This document shows, piece after piece, positions 23,740 through 36,347 of a stretch of 64,000 bases of DNA. How positions within the stretch are numbered: position 1 is the stretch's first letter; the number at the start of each line of letters is the position of its first letter. The notes beneath the pieces were generated by a model. The model made no database searches. It was given only the letters and a program-made list of their open reading frames with translations, and was not told the DNA's origin. The translations under genes were made by a program, and so were the position numbers. Source of the DNA: Theocolax elegans (Eukaryota; Arthropoda; Insecta; Hymenoptera; Cerocephalidae); contig CM047431.1 of assembly GCA_026168455.1 (NCBI GenBank), positions 49,394,032-49,458,031 of the forward strand, in the 5' to 3' direction.

Positions 23740-23965
23740 ATAGGATGCGCGAAGGATTCCTCGGCGAAAGATGTTGACAATGGAAACCGGGGGTGGGCGC
23801 AGGACAAATCTACCCGTGGCGTCGGGAGCGGCGGCTCGCTCCCTCTCGAACGGCACTGCCACAGGGAGGACGGACCAGTCGCACTCCGGCTGCGACAGCC
23901 GACACACGCGCGTTTTCTCTCTCCTCACCTCTCTCTCTCTCTCTCGCTCTTTCACCGTGGTTATC
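23740..23965. promoter_or_regulatory. CpG-rich island, promoter candidate
   Basis: A sharp GC- and CpG-rich island of about 200 bp with GGCGTCGGGAGCGGCGGC and a following (CT)n run. Frames are open in several phases on both strands, as GC-rich DNA allows, and none looks like a protein. In AT-rich insect genomes such islands often mark promoters or 5' UTRs. It lies 5 kb upstream of the plus-strand membrane-protein exon at 29041, but the link is only positional. Confidence 0.3.
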
Positions 23966-24697
23966 ATATTGTTCTCTCTCTTCTCCTCTTCTCCTTCGCT
24001 AGCTACTTTCTATATACTTATTGTTTTTTTGTTCGTTTTATCGCACGTTTTTATCGATCTGGCTGTATATGGTTATCTGTCGCTCTCGCACCTAGGATTT
24101 ACGCCACCTGTCCGTCTGGTTTAATTGACCGCGAGGAACATATGTTTCCATTCCGTTTTCACGGTACTTTGGATACACGCTATACGTAAGATTTCATCTA
24201 TTTATTACATTTATATTTATGTATACCTCTATTAATTTAGTTTCTTTTTGCTTTACCTTGCGGTTTTTCTTATTTTTTATGTATACGTATGTATATATTT
24301 ACAACAATAATCTTAGTTGCGTCCATTTACATTTTTTTCCAACAATTTATGTTTGTATAATTTTTACAATATTTATTGAGAAATAACTTATAATTTCTTT
24401 AAACTGTATATACCAATAAAAATCTTTTTCTTTCTAAAGAATTGTTGAACGCGATTGTTTTTATTATTACAAGACTCGTCGACACGATATTCTTTGGATT
24501 CTACTACGGGTTATTTAATAATAATTGATAATTAATCTATAAGTTTAACGACTCGGTGTGTAGAGAGTCAAAGTTTTGATTGCACGCGTGTGTCGTACTG
24601 GATTAATTCTATAGTGAATTTAGTTGTAACAGTTGTGCCGGCTCGTGGTTTTCTTGACACAACGAAAATGAAATTTTATTCGTATATATATATATAT
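23966..24697. other. Intergenic, nothing recognised
   Basis: AT-rich with pyrimidine-rich runs just after the CpG island. No gene seen. Confidence 0.35.
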
Positions 24698-25692
24698 GGG
24701 GTACTCCACGTGAAGTGGTCCGATCAAAATTTTAAAATGCCCCAAATTTTGGGTACACATTGCAAATGTTTTTCAGAATACAGAAAAAAATTTTTAGGTA
24801 CTGGAATTTATTAGTTCAAAAGTTATTCTAACCTCAAAAAGTGAACTTTTTCCAGTTTTTTTCAACACCAGCTGGGTTCATCGCTATTTAACTCAAAATC
24901 TATCAACTTTTACTATAGAACATTATATGTAACATTCGTTGCTAATTATGTCTAGAATTTATCCTTCTGGGTTAGAATTTCCAATCTCAAGGTTAATGAC
25001 AAATAAACTACATGTCAACATTCAACTTAAAAAAAAACTAACTTCGCCACAATTGATTTTTTTATCCAAAAGTCCAAAAGAAAGCTTGGAGCAATACCTT
25101 TCAAATGATCTGTAGCATTTTTATGGCCTTCAATTCTGCAAAAAGTTATGACAATTTAAAGAAAGACAAAAATTCACAAAATTAACATGGTAATTTCCCA
25201 TTTAAATTTTTAAAAAATTTTCGTCTTTCTTTAAATTATCATAACTTTTTACAGAATTGAAGGCCATAAAAATGCTGCAGATCATTTGAAAGGTATTGCT
25301 CCAAGCTTTCTTTTGGACTTTTGGATAAAAAAATCAATTGTGGCGAAGTTAGTTTTTTTTTAAGTTGAATGTTGACATGTAGTTTATTTGTCATTAACCT
25401 TGAGATTGGAAATTCTAACCCAGAAGGATAAATTCTAGACATAATTAGCAACGAATGTTACATATAATGTTCTATAGTAAAAGTTGATAGATTTTGAGTT
25501 AAATAGCGATGAACCCAGCTGGTGTTGAAAAAAACTGGAAAAAGTTCACTTTTTGAGGTTAGAATAACTTTTGAACTAATAAATTCCAGTACCTAAAAAT
25601 TTTTTTCTGTATTCTGAAAAACATTTGCAATGTGTACCCAAAATTTGGGGCATTTTAAAATTTTGATCGGACCACTTCACGTGGAATACCCC
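24698..25692. mobile_element. Foldback element, family I, copy C (complete, 995 bp)
   Basis: Complete palindrome with ends GGGGTACTCCACGTGAAGTG and, inverted, GGGGTATTCCACGTGAAGTG. Arms of nearly 480 bp pair almost perfectly. It sits inside a TA run, so the target duplication cannot be read. The short central spacer lies in the opposite direction to that of copies A and B. No protein is encoded. Confidence 0.85.
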
Positions 25693-27865
25693 ATATATAT
25701 ACATTACAATTATTTATATGTATATATTTTTTTATATATAGAATTCGAAGATACAAACTTGACGAACCTTTTGTTTACCGTAGTGTGCGATATATTCTGT
25801 GTGCAGCATTATATTATTGATTTTTGCAAATGAGAGTTGCACTCTTTCTTTTTATCTGTAACGCAACAAACGAGTAAGAGGAATCCTTGAATGTGAGTTT
25901 ACTAAATACGTAACGTTTGAATAGTATGAACGTAAGTCAATCAATGTAAAATCCAACGAGAAATATTTATTTTTTTTTAAAACACATTACATTCCATCGA
26001 TCAAACCTTTATCATTATTAAATGTTTATATTGAAATATACAATATCTTTTTTAAGTATATTCGCGTTCACGTGAGCGCAGGATAGATATATAGGAGGCA
26101 AAAGGAAGATGAATGAAATGTATATATAAATAATCGTTTACGCAAATATACCTCGGTAATATATTTAGTTTTTTTTTCCAATATTTTATACATTTATTTA
26201 TATATATAAGTACAATACTTATTTACAAACTTTGAATGTGTGTACAGTCGATGTAGTATTCACTCTCTTTCTCTCTTGGTAGATATGATAAGAGATAGGG
26301 TATCAAAGATATGAGAAATCTATACGATTATACAATGTATAAATAGATATTTTATTTATAATATACGCATACACTGTATTTTTAATATTTAATTCTCTTA
26401 CGTAATTCCTATATAATAAAAAAAATACACGGTAAAATATTAATATTCGTGACGCGCTTCCCATTGTTAACATAATGCATCCCAACTATTTCTGCAACTC
26501 GGATGTACATAATTAATATTTATTACTAAACCATATGGAGTTACTCGAAACTTTGGTATTAGAGAAGAAGGAGGGCTGTCGAAAATTGTTGTTTCAATTG
26601 AAAATGATTCTCGGTGACATTTGTATACGAATCGATAAAAAGACCCGAAAATAAAATAAATAAAAAAGAGTTTTTTAAAGCCCGGCGTTTATGACTCGAA
26701 TTTACGTGGCGTTAATGAACCTTTACGAGTTTTTAATGAAGTTTAACTAAGAAATTATAATTACTCGTACGCTTCATTCTTCGCTCTCTTTTTCTTCTTA
26801 AATTAACGTAAAACGTATTTATTAAAAAAAGAGATAGAAGAAATGGCGCGGAAGAGAATAACGAAGGTTAAATTTTCGAGTTACACTGTATATAAATTAT
26901 GATCCTCTAAGAGGCGAATATATCATTTTTATAACGTCTTATAACTGAGCGCCATTTTATAACACGGGAGTCATTTCGTTGACCACGTAAATGTCTGTTA
27001 TTTTTTTTTAAAAAAAAGCTATTTCTCTGTTTTTAAGATATAAAGTTATTCTACGTTTTATTGTAATATATATTTTTCGTTCGAATGCAGATTTGACGAA
27101 TCGTAATCGTTTGCGTGGGTAGTGATCACCGGTTATAACATTTTATTTAAAAAAAATACGATTATATTTTTACATACACTATTATTTCGTCATTGTACCT
27201 TTATCGAATAATAAAAGCGTTATTCTTACACGGGATTATATAATCACTAAAAATTTTTCAAGAAATAAACTTTATTCTACTTTTTTCTTTTTCGGGAGTT
27301 AGTATATAAATTAAGATTGACTGCGCGAGGAACGTTTTTTTTTATTGAAGCTATACACATCGAGGTACCTTTTAAAGACTTATTAGCTGTAATATCTTTT
27401 GTAAAATATGTCTGTTTTGAGTCATAAAGTTACAGAAATAATTTCGTATGCGTTTATTTAAAAAGTTTCTCGAAGTCACAGTCTCGAACGGGGAGATAAT
27501 AAAAATAAAATTAATTGTTAATTATTTTCGCGGAAAGAGAGATGAAAAAAAAAATAGTTTAATATGCGAGAATACATGTATTTGAATAGCTGTATAAAGA
27601 AATATTTACTTAAGCTTAATAGTATATATGTACCGTGAAGGAATATTTACCTAGCGCGAAAAGCGTACATCACTTCGAATTCGGATTTGGATATAAGAAA
27701 ATTTTCTATCTCGTTGAAGTGAATCTTTTATTTAAATATTTGAAAAAATTACTAACTGTTTGTAATAACAATATCATCTTTTGTTTTTTACACATACATC
27801 AAAAGAAAATTGTAAAGATTTCAATAAATATTTTGACTAGATTTATAAAGATCTACCCTACTAAA
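25693..27865. other. Intergenic, nothing recognised
   Basis: AT-rich with scattered TA and homopolymer runs. The open frames at 25630, 26303 and 27635 show no domain or coding bias. Confidence 0.35.
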
Positions 27866-28762
27866 TACACGCAAAAAAAAGATTGTTTAAAATTATTAAA
27901 TATTTTGTACAGATTACCAAATTTGTTTGTTTAAAATGTATACCACGTATTAATTCGTTCGTTTTATCAAGACAATTTGTAATATTTTTCGTTTGTTAAT
28001 TCAACCAAAAATAGCGATAAATGTAACTAAGTTCTATTAGTTTTTTTTGCAATGTTTGGAATTAGTAAATTTTACTAACTCGATTGATTAAGTTTATAGT
28101 TATTATGTTTGTTGTTAGATCTAAGAGTACACTATAAATAATAACAAATAAGTGTCTTCATCATTTTGCAGTATATAGTTTTTTTTAAAAAAACAGCTTG
28201 GGTATCCAAATTTTGGTATCAGTTTTTTCATTTGCGTAGGAGTAATGATTTTTAATATTTCCAAATCAATATCTTCCTCTATAATAAAATAAAAGTAAGG
28301 TATCTATAAGAACCAAAAAATGGAAATTTAACCTACAATATTGCCGAATATGTTAATCTTTTTACATAAAACAACAATTTACTTACCTTTAAATTGATTC
28401 ACATAATCTAAAAAACCCCATGATGTTAAAATTGTGTCGATACTTTTCACAGTGTTCATTAATTCTACTTAATAGGTCTATTCACATAATCGTATATGCA
28501 ATTAATATGAAAGCATTTGGAAGTCTAACCTTTTGTTGCTATGCACAACAAAATATTTTATTCGCGTAACTAAGAAAATTTGGTAACATCGTAGATACTG
28601 TACTTTTACCAAATACATTTGTTAAATTAACCAAAAACTTTATTTTAATTTAATATAATCAAGCTATAATTAGTTATAATTATGGAATCTTTCGTTAAAA
28701 TGATTATTTTTAAAATAACCAAGAATTATTGGTTGTCCTAACGAATCTTTTTTTTGCGTGTA
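27866..28762. mobile_element. TIR element, about 0.9 kb, perfect 19-bp ends
   Basis: TACACGCAAAAAAAAGATT at 27866-27884 is exactly inverted at 28744-28762. The outermost TA on each side can be read as a TA target duplication, which would suit Tc1/mariner-type transposition. The interior is AT-rich and non-coding. Confidence 0.65.
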
Positions 28763-28970
28763 CATTATACATATAGCGTTTTATCAAAATATCGATTGTC
28801 ACAACTGACCAATTAGACAAACTTTCCAAAATCACGAAATTTATAAATATCCATCTATTTTTGTGCATTACAGACAGGAGTATCGGCCAATTGGTGTTAT
28901 CACTAATCGATCAGCAATCGTATAGATGTAGACGAAGCTGAACTCACTCCCCGGCTCTACTCACGCAACG

Positions 28971-29009
28971 ATGATAAATAACGAGCTTGAAAAATTATCG
29001 ATTCGTTGA
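28971..29009 (+). other. Upstream open reading frame (12 codons) in the 5' UTR
   Basis: ATG at 28971 opens a frame of 12 codons (MINNELEKLSIR) that closes at TGA 29007-29009, 31 bp before the main start at 29041. An even shorter ATG-TAG lies at about 28926. If transcribed, these could dampen translation of the main frame; this is inferred. Confidence 0.3.
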
Positions 29010-29040
29010 AGATAAAAAGTAAAATACATCGTCAGGAATA

Positions 29041-29120
29041 ATGGTTTCGTCAGCTATATTGGGGGCAGCCGCTGGTACCGGATTAGCGCTTCTAATTGCT
29101 GTCACTATCGTTGTTTACAG
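29041..29120 (+). CDS. Coding exon 1 of a single-pass membrane protein
   Basis: ATG at 29041 is preceded by an in-frame TAA at 29020-29022, so this start is well supported. The exon gives 26 codons plus two bases: MVSSAILGAAAGTGLALLIA then VTIVVY, an uncharged stretch of about 22 residues that is a signal-anchor or uncleaved transmembrane helix right at the N-terminus. It ends at the donor AG|GTAATAAG. Joining to 31839 restores an Arg codon and continues RYYSMGRRVK, so the helix is followed by positive charge, predicting a cytoplasmic C-terminal part (N-out). The layout of a short N-terminus, one helix and a basic juxtamembrane segment is like synaptotagmin-type proteins, but no C2 domain lies in the window and I do not name the gene. 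Confidence 0.65.
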
Positions 29121-31838
29121 GTAATAAGATGTTACACGTATTAACGATTCTATCAACCGACGTTTATTTAACCTACTTGTCGACTCGATTCTCTCCTATA
29201 TACTTCGAAAAATTGCATTATCAACTTTTCTGAACGACAGATTTTTGACTGAATATTTAATGTATTAAACGTTACTTTTATTTTTCGCGTTGATTTTAGA
29301 ACGACACTTTTTCCCCTTTATCCTGGTTGATTTTTATTGCTTTTTATTTGCGGGGTGGTGACTTTATGTAGAAACATCGGAATATTTATTGAAATATGGT
29401 TTTGACGCGGTGACGACTTTTTTCCATTACCGGAATGGTTTTGACTGACAGTAGGTATTTCTTTTTACAGGGATTTTAAAATTATTTCGTGTAGGGTGGG
29501 TCGTATATAGCTTCATTAATTATAGATAATTCTAGTCGTTTATTTTACTGATTTTCTATACGAGAAACAACTTTGATTACATTAATTATTAAACACGATA
29601 TTTAATGTTGATTGTAATTTCGAATAGTTGGGTTTATTAGTCAATCGATGCACTGTTTTCAATCTCTTGTGTATCGCACTGCAAGTGCTGTATAAAAATA
29701 AAATTTTTATTACCCATTTTCATATATACGATTCCCATACGATAAAATTGATTATTCACTCGAATACAAAGATGAAATAACTGTTGTTATTTGTCTTGCA
29801 CAATAAAACGTGTCGCCCGAATACAATACCTTTGTTAATTCGAACGTATATACGTCTTGAAATTACATTACGTATATTTGTGTGTGGGCGGGAGTTTTCT
29901 TTTTTTTCTAAAAAAAAAAAAAAACAAGTCCTAGTACGTTGCAATACTGTTTACGGATGAAATAGTTTACAGATACCTACATTCCAAGTAACTTGATTAC
30001 ATTTCGACCGACCTACATTTAAACACAATTTGTGTACTCACCGTCTACCTAACAAATTATATTAAAGATCGGAAATTGACCTTTTTTCTTAATCGAATAC
30101 GATTGATGGAATTTTCTTCGTTTTCCCATAATTTTAATTAATCGAGGAAATAATTTTATTAATATTTAACGCATATTAATAATTGAGAAGTAACATTTTT
30201 TATTTTGTTACAATGCTTTCATTTACCGATTTCTCGAGGTTTACAATTACGTACCAGGCGTTGATAAACGAATTTTACGTTATTTAATATTGATTTTTAT
30301 TATATTATATCTGATTTAATTTACTTCTATGTAATATAATGTAATTTTAACGAGACGTAATAGTACGAATAAGTTTGAAACAATATAAAGCTGCGAATCG
30401 ACTACATGGATTCATTTTAATTTTTGAAATACTTTTCTTTTTTAAATAGTCTCGCACGATAGGACATTACTCGCGTTTTTCCGCATCAAATCGAATGTAA
30501 TCAGGCTAATTTTGTTGCTTTAGTGAATACGAAAACTTTTTCCATAACATTGTTTATAGAACATCTTGGTTTATATTTTGCCTGCCGAAATATAAAATAT
30601 TTTGTGATAAAATGATAAAAAAATCTATAAAAAATTCGTTATTACGGGGTACAAAATAGAACAGCGACTTTATTCACCAAAAGTTATCGAAAGAAGTTTG
30701 AATATTTGAAAAAAAGGAAACAAACGCGAGTGACTAGGTTTAATTTGGTTTAAAAAAAAATCGTGAGTAATTGTACACCGCGCTAAGCCTCTTTTTAACT
30801 TAAACGGCATCTATTTTTAAAAAAATCTTCAAATTACAGTTGCTACCATTAAATCTTAATTGTATTAAAGCAGTCAAAGCGGAATTACAGTATTTTTACA
30901 TATATTAACATTTGGAGGAGTTAATTCAAGGATTCGGAATAATCGGGAAATTATGGACCGCCCTAATAATGATAAATTTAATATAAATTATGTTAAAAGT
31001 CATATACACTGAGAAAACATGGATATGAATTTGGCCATTTTTAATGGTATAGCGTTAAAAATTTACAGCTAATAATAAGCCATTTTCTGTTGATTTCAAA
31101 ATATGTCGAATTTATACCTAAAAAATGGTTTTCATTTCTTAATTATTAATTTATACGATGCATAAGAGTTATACGTAGATAATTAATAATTAAGAAATTA
31201 TTATTATTTGTCTAAAAAATTTCTTTCTCTGTCCATACATTACTGTTAACTACGTTGCGCAGTAGATCGATCGATCATAAATCGTATCGATCCAAAAGAA
31301 AATATTTTACCGATTGCTTAAGTAACTATCGAGATACGACGTAGTAAGTAAGAAATTGTCTTTCCTTAAACCGCTCCTTCCCACACGTCTAATAAACTCC
31401 ATTCTCAATTTATCCACAACGCGTAGTTTCGAAATTAAATGGATACACATCATAAATTTGAAAAATGTACCAACTAAAGAAAATTAATTAAAAAGCTGTA
31501 CATGTATGTATATATACAGTCGGATGCGAAATATATTTTTATTCATTAATTTCATAAGTACACGAAGCGACAATTTTAACATCCATTGTTCTTCTTCAAA
31601 ACCGAATGAAGGCGGATGAAATTGCAAACTGGAGTGCATATACGAGTAGTTTAATATTTTACAACAAAAATTATTAAATTTCATAAAATTATAAAAATAT
31701 TAGCGAGATTAAAAATTTGTACGCAATTGAAATTTTTATTTTAATGTATACTACATAATGTTGTAATTTAATTCACAATTCGTAAACGATAAAAAAAAAC
31801 CAAAGGAATAATTTAATTGAGGAAAGATGAAATTTCAG
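29121..31838 (+). other. Intron of the membrane-protein gene
   Basis: 2.7 kb between the donor GTAATAAG and the acceptor AATTTCAG. AT-rich; it holds a short palindrome at about 31134-31200 (TTCTTAATTATTAATTTATAC and its complement) and no gene that I can see. Confidence 0.55.
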
Positions 31839-32049
31839 GTACTACTCGATGGGACGCAGGGTAAAAAATTGGAGCTCGTTAGACCGGTGGCCCGAGGCTC
31901 CGAAATGTCCGAGTTTGGTTTGTAAAAACCGTACGATCGTAAGGCAACAGTTGGGTGGTAATCGTGAACAGAACGATGATCTCGAAGCTTGCCACGTCCT
32001 TGACTGTTGGAGAAAATCACGAACCTGCTACTATGCCGTACAAAAAACG
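31839..32049 (+). CDS. Coding exon 2 of the single-pass membrane protein
   Basis: The exon starts after AATTTCAG, supplies the last base of Arg27 and reads 70 further codons in frame. It ends at a GTCAGT donor (32050), phase 0. The peptide begins YYSMGRRVKNWSSLDRWPEA and continues with seven cysteines and a basic KNRTIVRQQLGG segment, ending CYYAVQKT. Cysteines just after a transmembrane helix are often palmitoylated in synaptic membrane proteins, which is an inference here. After the donor the frame runs into a pyrimidine-rich tract, as expected for an intron. An alternative phase-1 donor, G|GTAATC, lies inside the exon at the GGNRE codons. I know no family with certainty. Confidence 0.6.
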
Positions 32050-33650
32050 GTCAGTATCATTTTCACGAGCAATTTGACACGATTCTCGCTACCCAATTCG
32101 AACCTTCCTCTTCATCCCCCGTCCCCTTCACCCCCCCCTTCTTCTTCTTTTTTTCTTCCCTTTTACTTTTACGATTCGCTTGGGGCTTACCAACTTCTCT
32201 CGTGTACACCTGGGAGAAAAAAATATTGCGTTACTAACTCTCCGTTAGTAGGTGGTTGGGTTTCTTTTGAAAGTGAAATATTCGGGAGGTCGATTTTAGT
32301 TTACACCGGGTGAAATTCACCTTGAAAATTATTACATATTATAAGTATAGGTATAAGACTACTCTTTATGGACATAAAAGCTCTTATTAAACGCTTTTCT
32401 GCTCGAAATCAAGCTTATAAATATATTAATACAAAACACGATTTCACGTAACAATACAACAATATTCAATTTTCAATATTATGTATTTACAAGAAAAGTA
32501 TAATCGACCGTCAGGAAAATCTCAAGAATTTATTTTTCGTCTGAATGAAAATACTCGTCTCACGGAGGTTTATACAATGAGCTCCAGAGAGAAAGGTATT
32601 CGACCATTTTGAAATATTTAAGGGAAAAATACTTTATATCCGTTGTAACAATTTGAGTTATGTTAAATCTACAACTACTACCTAAAATCGAGATGAAACG
32701 TGACATTAAGGGCTATTACTTCAATTTTCGTTCGCCAAGGTACCTCACACGGTTTAAAAGTTACAATCCGTTGAAATATAGTTACAGATTTACGACAATT
32801 TTCGCATTGAGTTTTTATCCTATATTTTTGACATTTCCTCGATCACACATAACTTTCGATCGGTTCGCGCAATCTAGTAAACTTTCATTCGTTTTAACTG
32901 GAAATTAAAAAGTTGTTTAGAACTCATGTTATTTCAATTTACGTTAGGTTTTTTTTTCTGTTATATAAACATAAAAAAAGTTTATTTTATTTAATTCAAA
33001 ATCAAATTTTTATTCATTCATCCGATACAGGATTGATCTGTGGAAGGAAAACTTTCTTTCACAAATCTATTTATTACTTCGAAAATTGCGCTTATTCCTT
33101 TATTATTTCAAATAATAATTACATTTCTTACCTGGTGTGTTTGAAACGTTTTGTCAGAAATTATTTATAATAAGAATAAAACAATCTTCAAATATGTAAT
33201 AATTAAATATAACTATATTTAATTATTAATTCTTAAAACCGTTTCTTAATATAAATTTTGAGATATAACTAAATTAAAGACATATAGAAATTATATCAGT
33301 CTATTCTTTTTGAATGCTACTAGCAGAATCACGCGCCCACTCATCCAAAAATCAAAAGTATCTACATCGGAATGCATTTCCTATTTTTTGGTTTTGACGT
33401 CACAAGAGTAGAGAGTGCCTAATACGCATTATTTGTAATTCATCTTGTTATTCGCAGGTAGCTTTTGGTCAATTTTAGGTATCGTTTAATTTAATACCTC
33501 TATGTGCAGTACGACCTTTGAACGTTTTTTCTATTTTAAAATATTTGACAATCAAACTGATGGATTATAGCCGAATTTTATGTAGTATAATATGTGCATA
33601 TCTATATGTAACATTTTCTCCTAGATTTACTCTAAGAAAGTTGAATATGC
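32050..33650 (+). other. Probable intron, nothing else recognised
   Basis: Pyrimidine-rich at first (32100-32165), then AT-rich. The open frames at 32660-33170 have no coding features. No next exon could be placed. Confidence 0.35.
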
Positions 33651-34270
33651 ACACTGAGAAAAAGGAATATTTATTAGTATAAATCGATATTAACTTATAA
33701 TAAAATAATATACCTTCGATATTAACATGTAGTTCAATAGTGATGAATGAAGTGTTAAAAAAGTTCGGTTAATTTAACGCAATAATTTCAAACAAGTGCT
33801 CTCTTGGCTGCTTCTAGGCGTAACACCTCAGATTTAACCGAGCTGAACGATAAATTTTTCAAAGTCGGTATCACATAATACATGATTTGCTCCACTGCAA
33901 ATATTACCATAGACATCTGGTCAATATTGCTGAATTAAATTGTAAAGTGAGAGAAAAGGGGAGCTTATCAATATTTATATTAAATAAATTTTAAAGCTTA
34001 CACGGCTGAAATAGCGGTACACTCAGGTAAATTTTACGGAGCAAAGATTCCAAAAATTTTACGAGATTTACACTGCAAAAGTAACCGCGCTTAATTTGTA
34101 AAATTTATTTGACCTCTACTACAAGGAAACTTTGGTTAAGACAACCGTACTAATTCATAAAGTTATCCGAATATTTTTCTCTGTGTATTCAAATAATATA
34201 CTTATTTAAGTCATCAGATCTTAAACATTAAGAAACATCAATTGTCTGAAATATTCCTTTATCTCAGTGT
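33651..34270. mobile_element. MITE with CACTGAGA-type ends, copy 1 (620 bp)
   Basis: The left end ACACTGAGAAAAAGGAATAT and the right end, inverted, ACACTGAGATAAAGGAATAT pair well. Subterminal sequence (GATATTAACTTATAATAAAA on the left, GATCTTAAACATTAAGAAAC on the right) recurs at 58395-58624. The central part is longer than in that copy and may include a nested insertion. Confidence 0.6.
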
Positions 34271-34819
34271 AGTGCCAACAGGTCTTTCAATTCAAACCAA
34301 ATAATCATATTTCACGATTTCAAATGAATTTTTTATCCGCAAGTCGAGTAGTCTTCTTGTTAGATTATCTTTAATTTTCATTGTTCTATAGTTTATTAAA
34401 ATTCCATGACAAAAGTAATTTTTAATGCGAGTACTTTTTTGTCGATGCGCGAAATCTTATTATACACAGTATTTATGTAGAATTCAAATGTTTCTTTCTT
34501 TCCGACGAAAATTGTGAAAATTTACTTAGCTGGTTGATTAAAATTAGTTCCAGCGCGAAGTAGGATTTATTTAGACTAAATCCATTTAAGAGTAATCACC
34601 ATTTTCGACAGTTGTAATTGCGATCCGAGAAGCATTACGCTTGGATAATGAGTTTAGCCGTTTAAATTGATTTGTACGATAATGCTTAAACGCATTATTA
34701 ATTTAGTAGTAAATGTAATATATTTCATTGATCGACGATACTTAATAAAGATAATTGCGATTTAAGGATAACAATTTTAGCTTAAACTTTCTTATCCTAA
34801 CGGATGATCCCGCATATTT

Positions 34820-34862
<43 letters not shown>

Positions 34863-35060
34863 GCGTGCGTGTGTATGTGTGTGTCACGAATAAAAAAAAT
34901 TATGCTGATTGCGCGTAATACATGTTATCTCGCTACAATATGCGCGTATAAATCTACCTCACTGAATCTCCATATACTTATAATTCAAACGAAGAGTAAA
35001 AAAAGAGCGAAGTAGAAAAAACTTCCTTTCATTTTAAGATGAGAAATTCGATATATTTAA
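34271..35060. other. Intergenic or intronic, simple repeats
   Basis: AT-rich. A (TA)n run spans about 34822-34858, followed by a TG-rich tail. No gene seen. Confidence 0.35.
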
Positions 35061-35810
35061 GGGATATTCCACGCGTGAAGTGGTCCGATCAAAATTTTAA
35101 TATGCACCAAATTTTGGGTACACACTGGAAATGTTTTTCAGAAAACAGAAAAAAATTTTATTTACTGTAATCTATAAAAAATTTAAAAGTTATTCTAACC
35201 TCAAAAAGTGAATTTTTTCAAGTTTTTTTCAACACCAGCTGTGTTTACCGCTATTTAACTCAAAATCTATCAACTTTTACTATAGAACATTACATGTAAC
35301 ATTCGTACATACTACATTTCAATATTCAACTTGGAAAAAGTGTAAGTACGTCCAAATTGTTTTTTTATCCAAAAATCTAAAAAAAAAAAGCTTGAAGCAA
35401 TACCTTTCAAATGGTATGTAGCTTTTATGGCTTTCAATTCTGTAAAAATAAGTTATAATAATTTAAAGAAAGACAAAAAATTTACAAAAATTAATATGAT
35501 ATACACTGTTTTCAAGTTCAATATTGACATATAGTATATGAGACACTGATCTTGAGATTAGAAATTTTAACCCAGAAGGATAAATTCTAGACATAATTAG
35601 CAATGAATATTACATGTCATATTATATAGTAAAAGTTGATAGATTTTGAGATAAATAGCGGTAAATATAGCTGGCGTTGAAAAAAATTTGAAAAATTTAA
35701 TGTTCTGAGGCTAGAAGAACTTTTGAGCAAATGGATTTCAGTGATTAAAAATTTTGTTGTGTTTTCTGCATTTTAAAATTTTGATCGGACCACTTGACGT
35801 GGAATGCTCC
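35061..35810. mobile_element. Foldback element, family I, copy D (diverged)
   Basis: Ends GGGATATTCCACGCGTGAAG and, inverted, GGAGCATTCCACGTCAAGTG correspond to the GGGGTA ends of copy C, and internal words (GTGGTCCGATCAAAATTTTA, AACTCAAAATCTATCAACTT, AACCCAGAAGGATAAATTC) are shared. Arms are much more diverged and shortened than in copies A to C, so this is an older insertion. Confidence 0.75.
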
Positions 35811-36090
35811 TTGTATATAGGTGAAAGAAAAAATAAATACTCGTCTGTGAGATGTATATATATATTCTTTCGAGTATATACTCTTTACTTGCGTATGCGA
35901 GAGTAAGGAGACGAGTACCGGCAATGGTGAAACATTGTCTGACTAGATATTGCACTTATCTTAAACGAGAAGTCTTGATTTATGTTACACTGTATATACC
36001 TATCAGGTGGTGTGTTAAATAAAATTCAATTACCCGTTTTGAAAAGAAATTTTTTTTTCTTATATAAAAATCGGAGGCTATATTGTTATA

Positions 36091-36283
36091 TTTTTTTTTT
36101 TTTTTTTTTTTTTTATTATTTTAACGTCGCTCTTTTTATGCTCCCAAACCGGTGGTAATCAGCGACGGAGGTCATACAATGTCTTGGTGAAGAAAGCACA
36201 TGTTGAAAATACATTGCCCAGTGGTGGTTGTATCAATCGGCCGGGGCCGGGAATCGAACCTGGGACCTCCAGATTACGAATCT
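36091..36283 (-). mobile_element. tRNA-derived SINE, 5'-truncated, with poly(A) tail
   Basis: On the minus strand it begins within the tRNA-like head at the anticodon loop (TTCGTAA), keeps the B box GGTTCGATTCC, and continues through a body shared with the SINEs at 39863 and 41219, ending AAAAAGAGCGACGTTAAAAT and a 24-base A tail (T run at 36091-36114 on the plus strand). The head resembles tRNA-Thr(CGT). Confidence 0.75.
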
Positions 36284-36347
36284 ATATAGTTATATTTTTT
36301 GAACGCTTGTACTGAAAAAAATTGTGACGAATTTTTATTATCTTATC

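Noticed and set aside
23584..24189. 201-codon plus-strand frame over the CpG island
   Set aside because: Several frames on both strands are open together; the middle is Ser-Leu from (CT)n and the end is hydrophobic AT-rich sequence. GC-rich and stop-poor DNA explains it.
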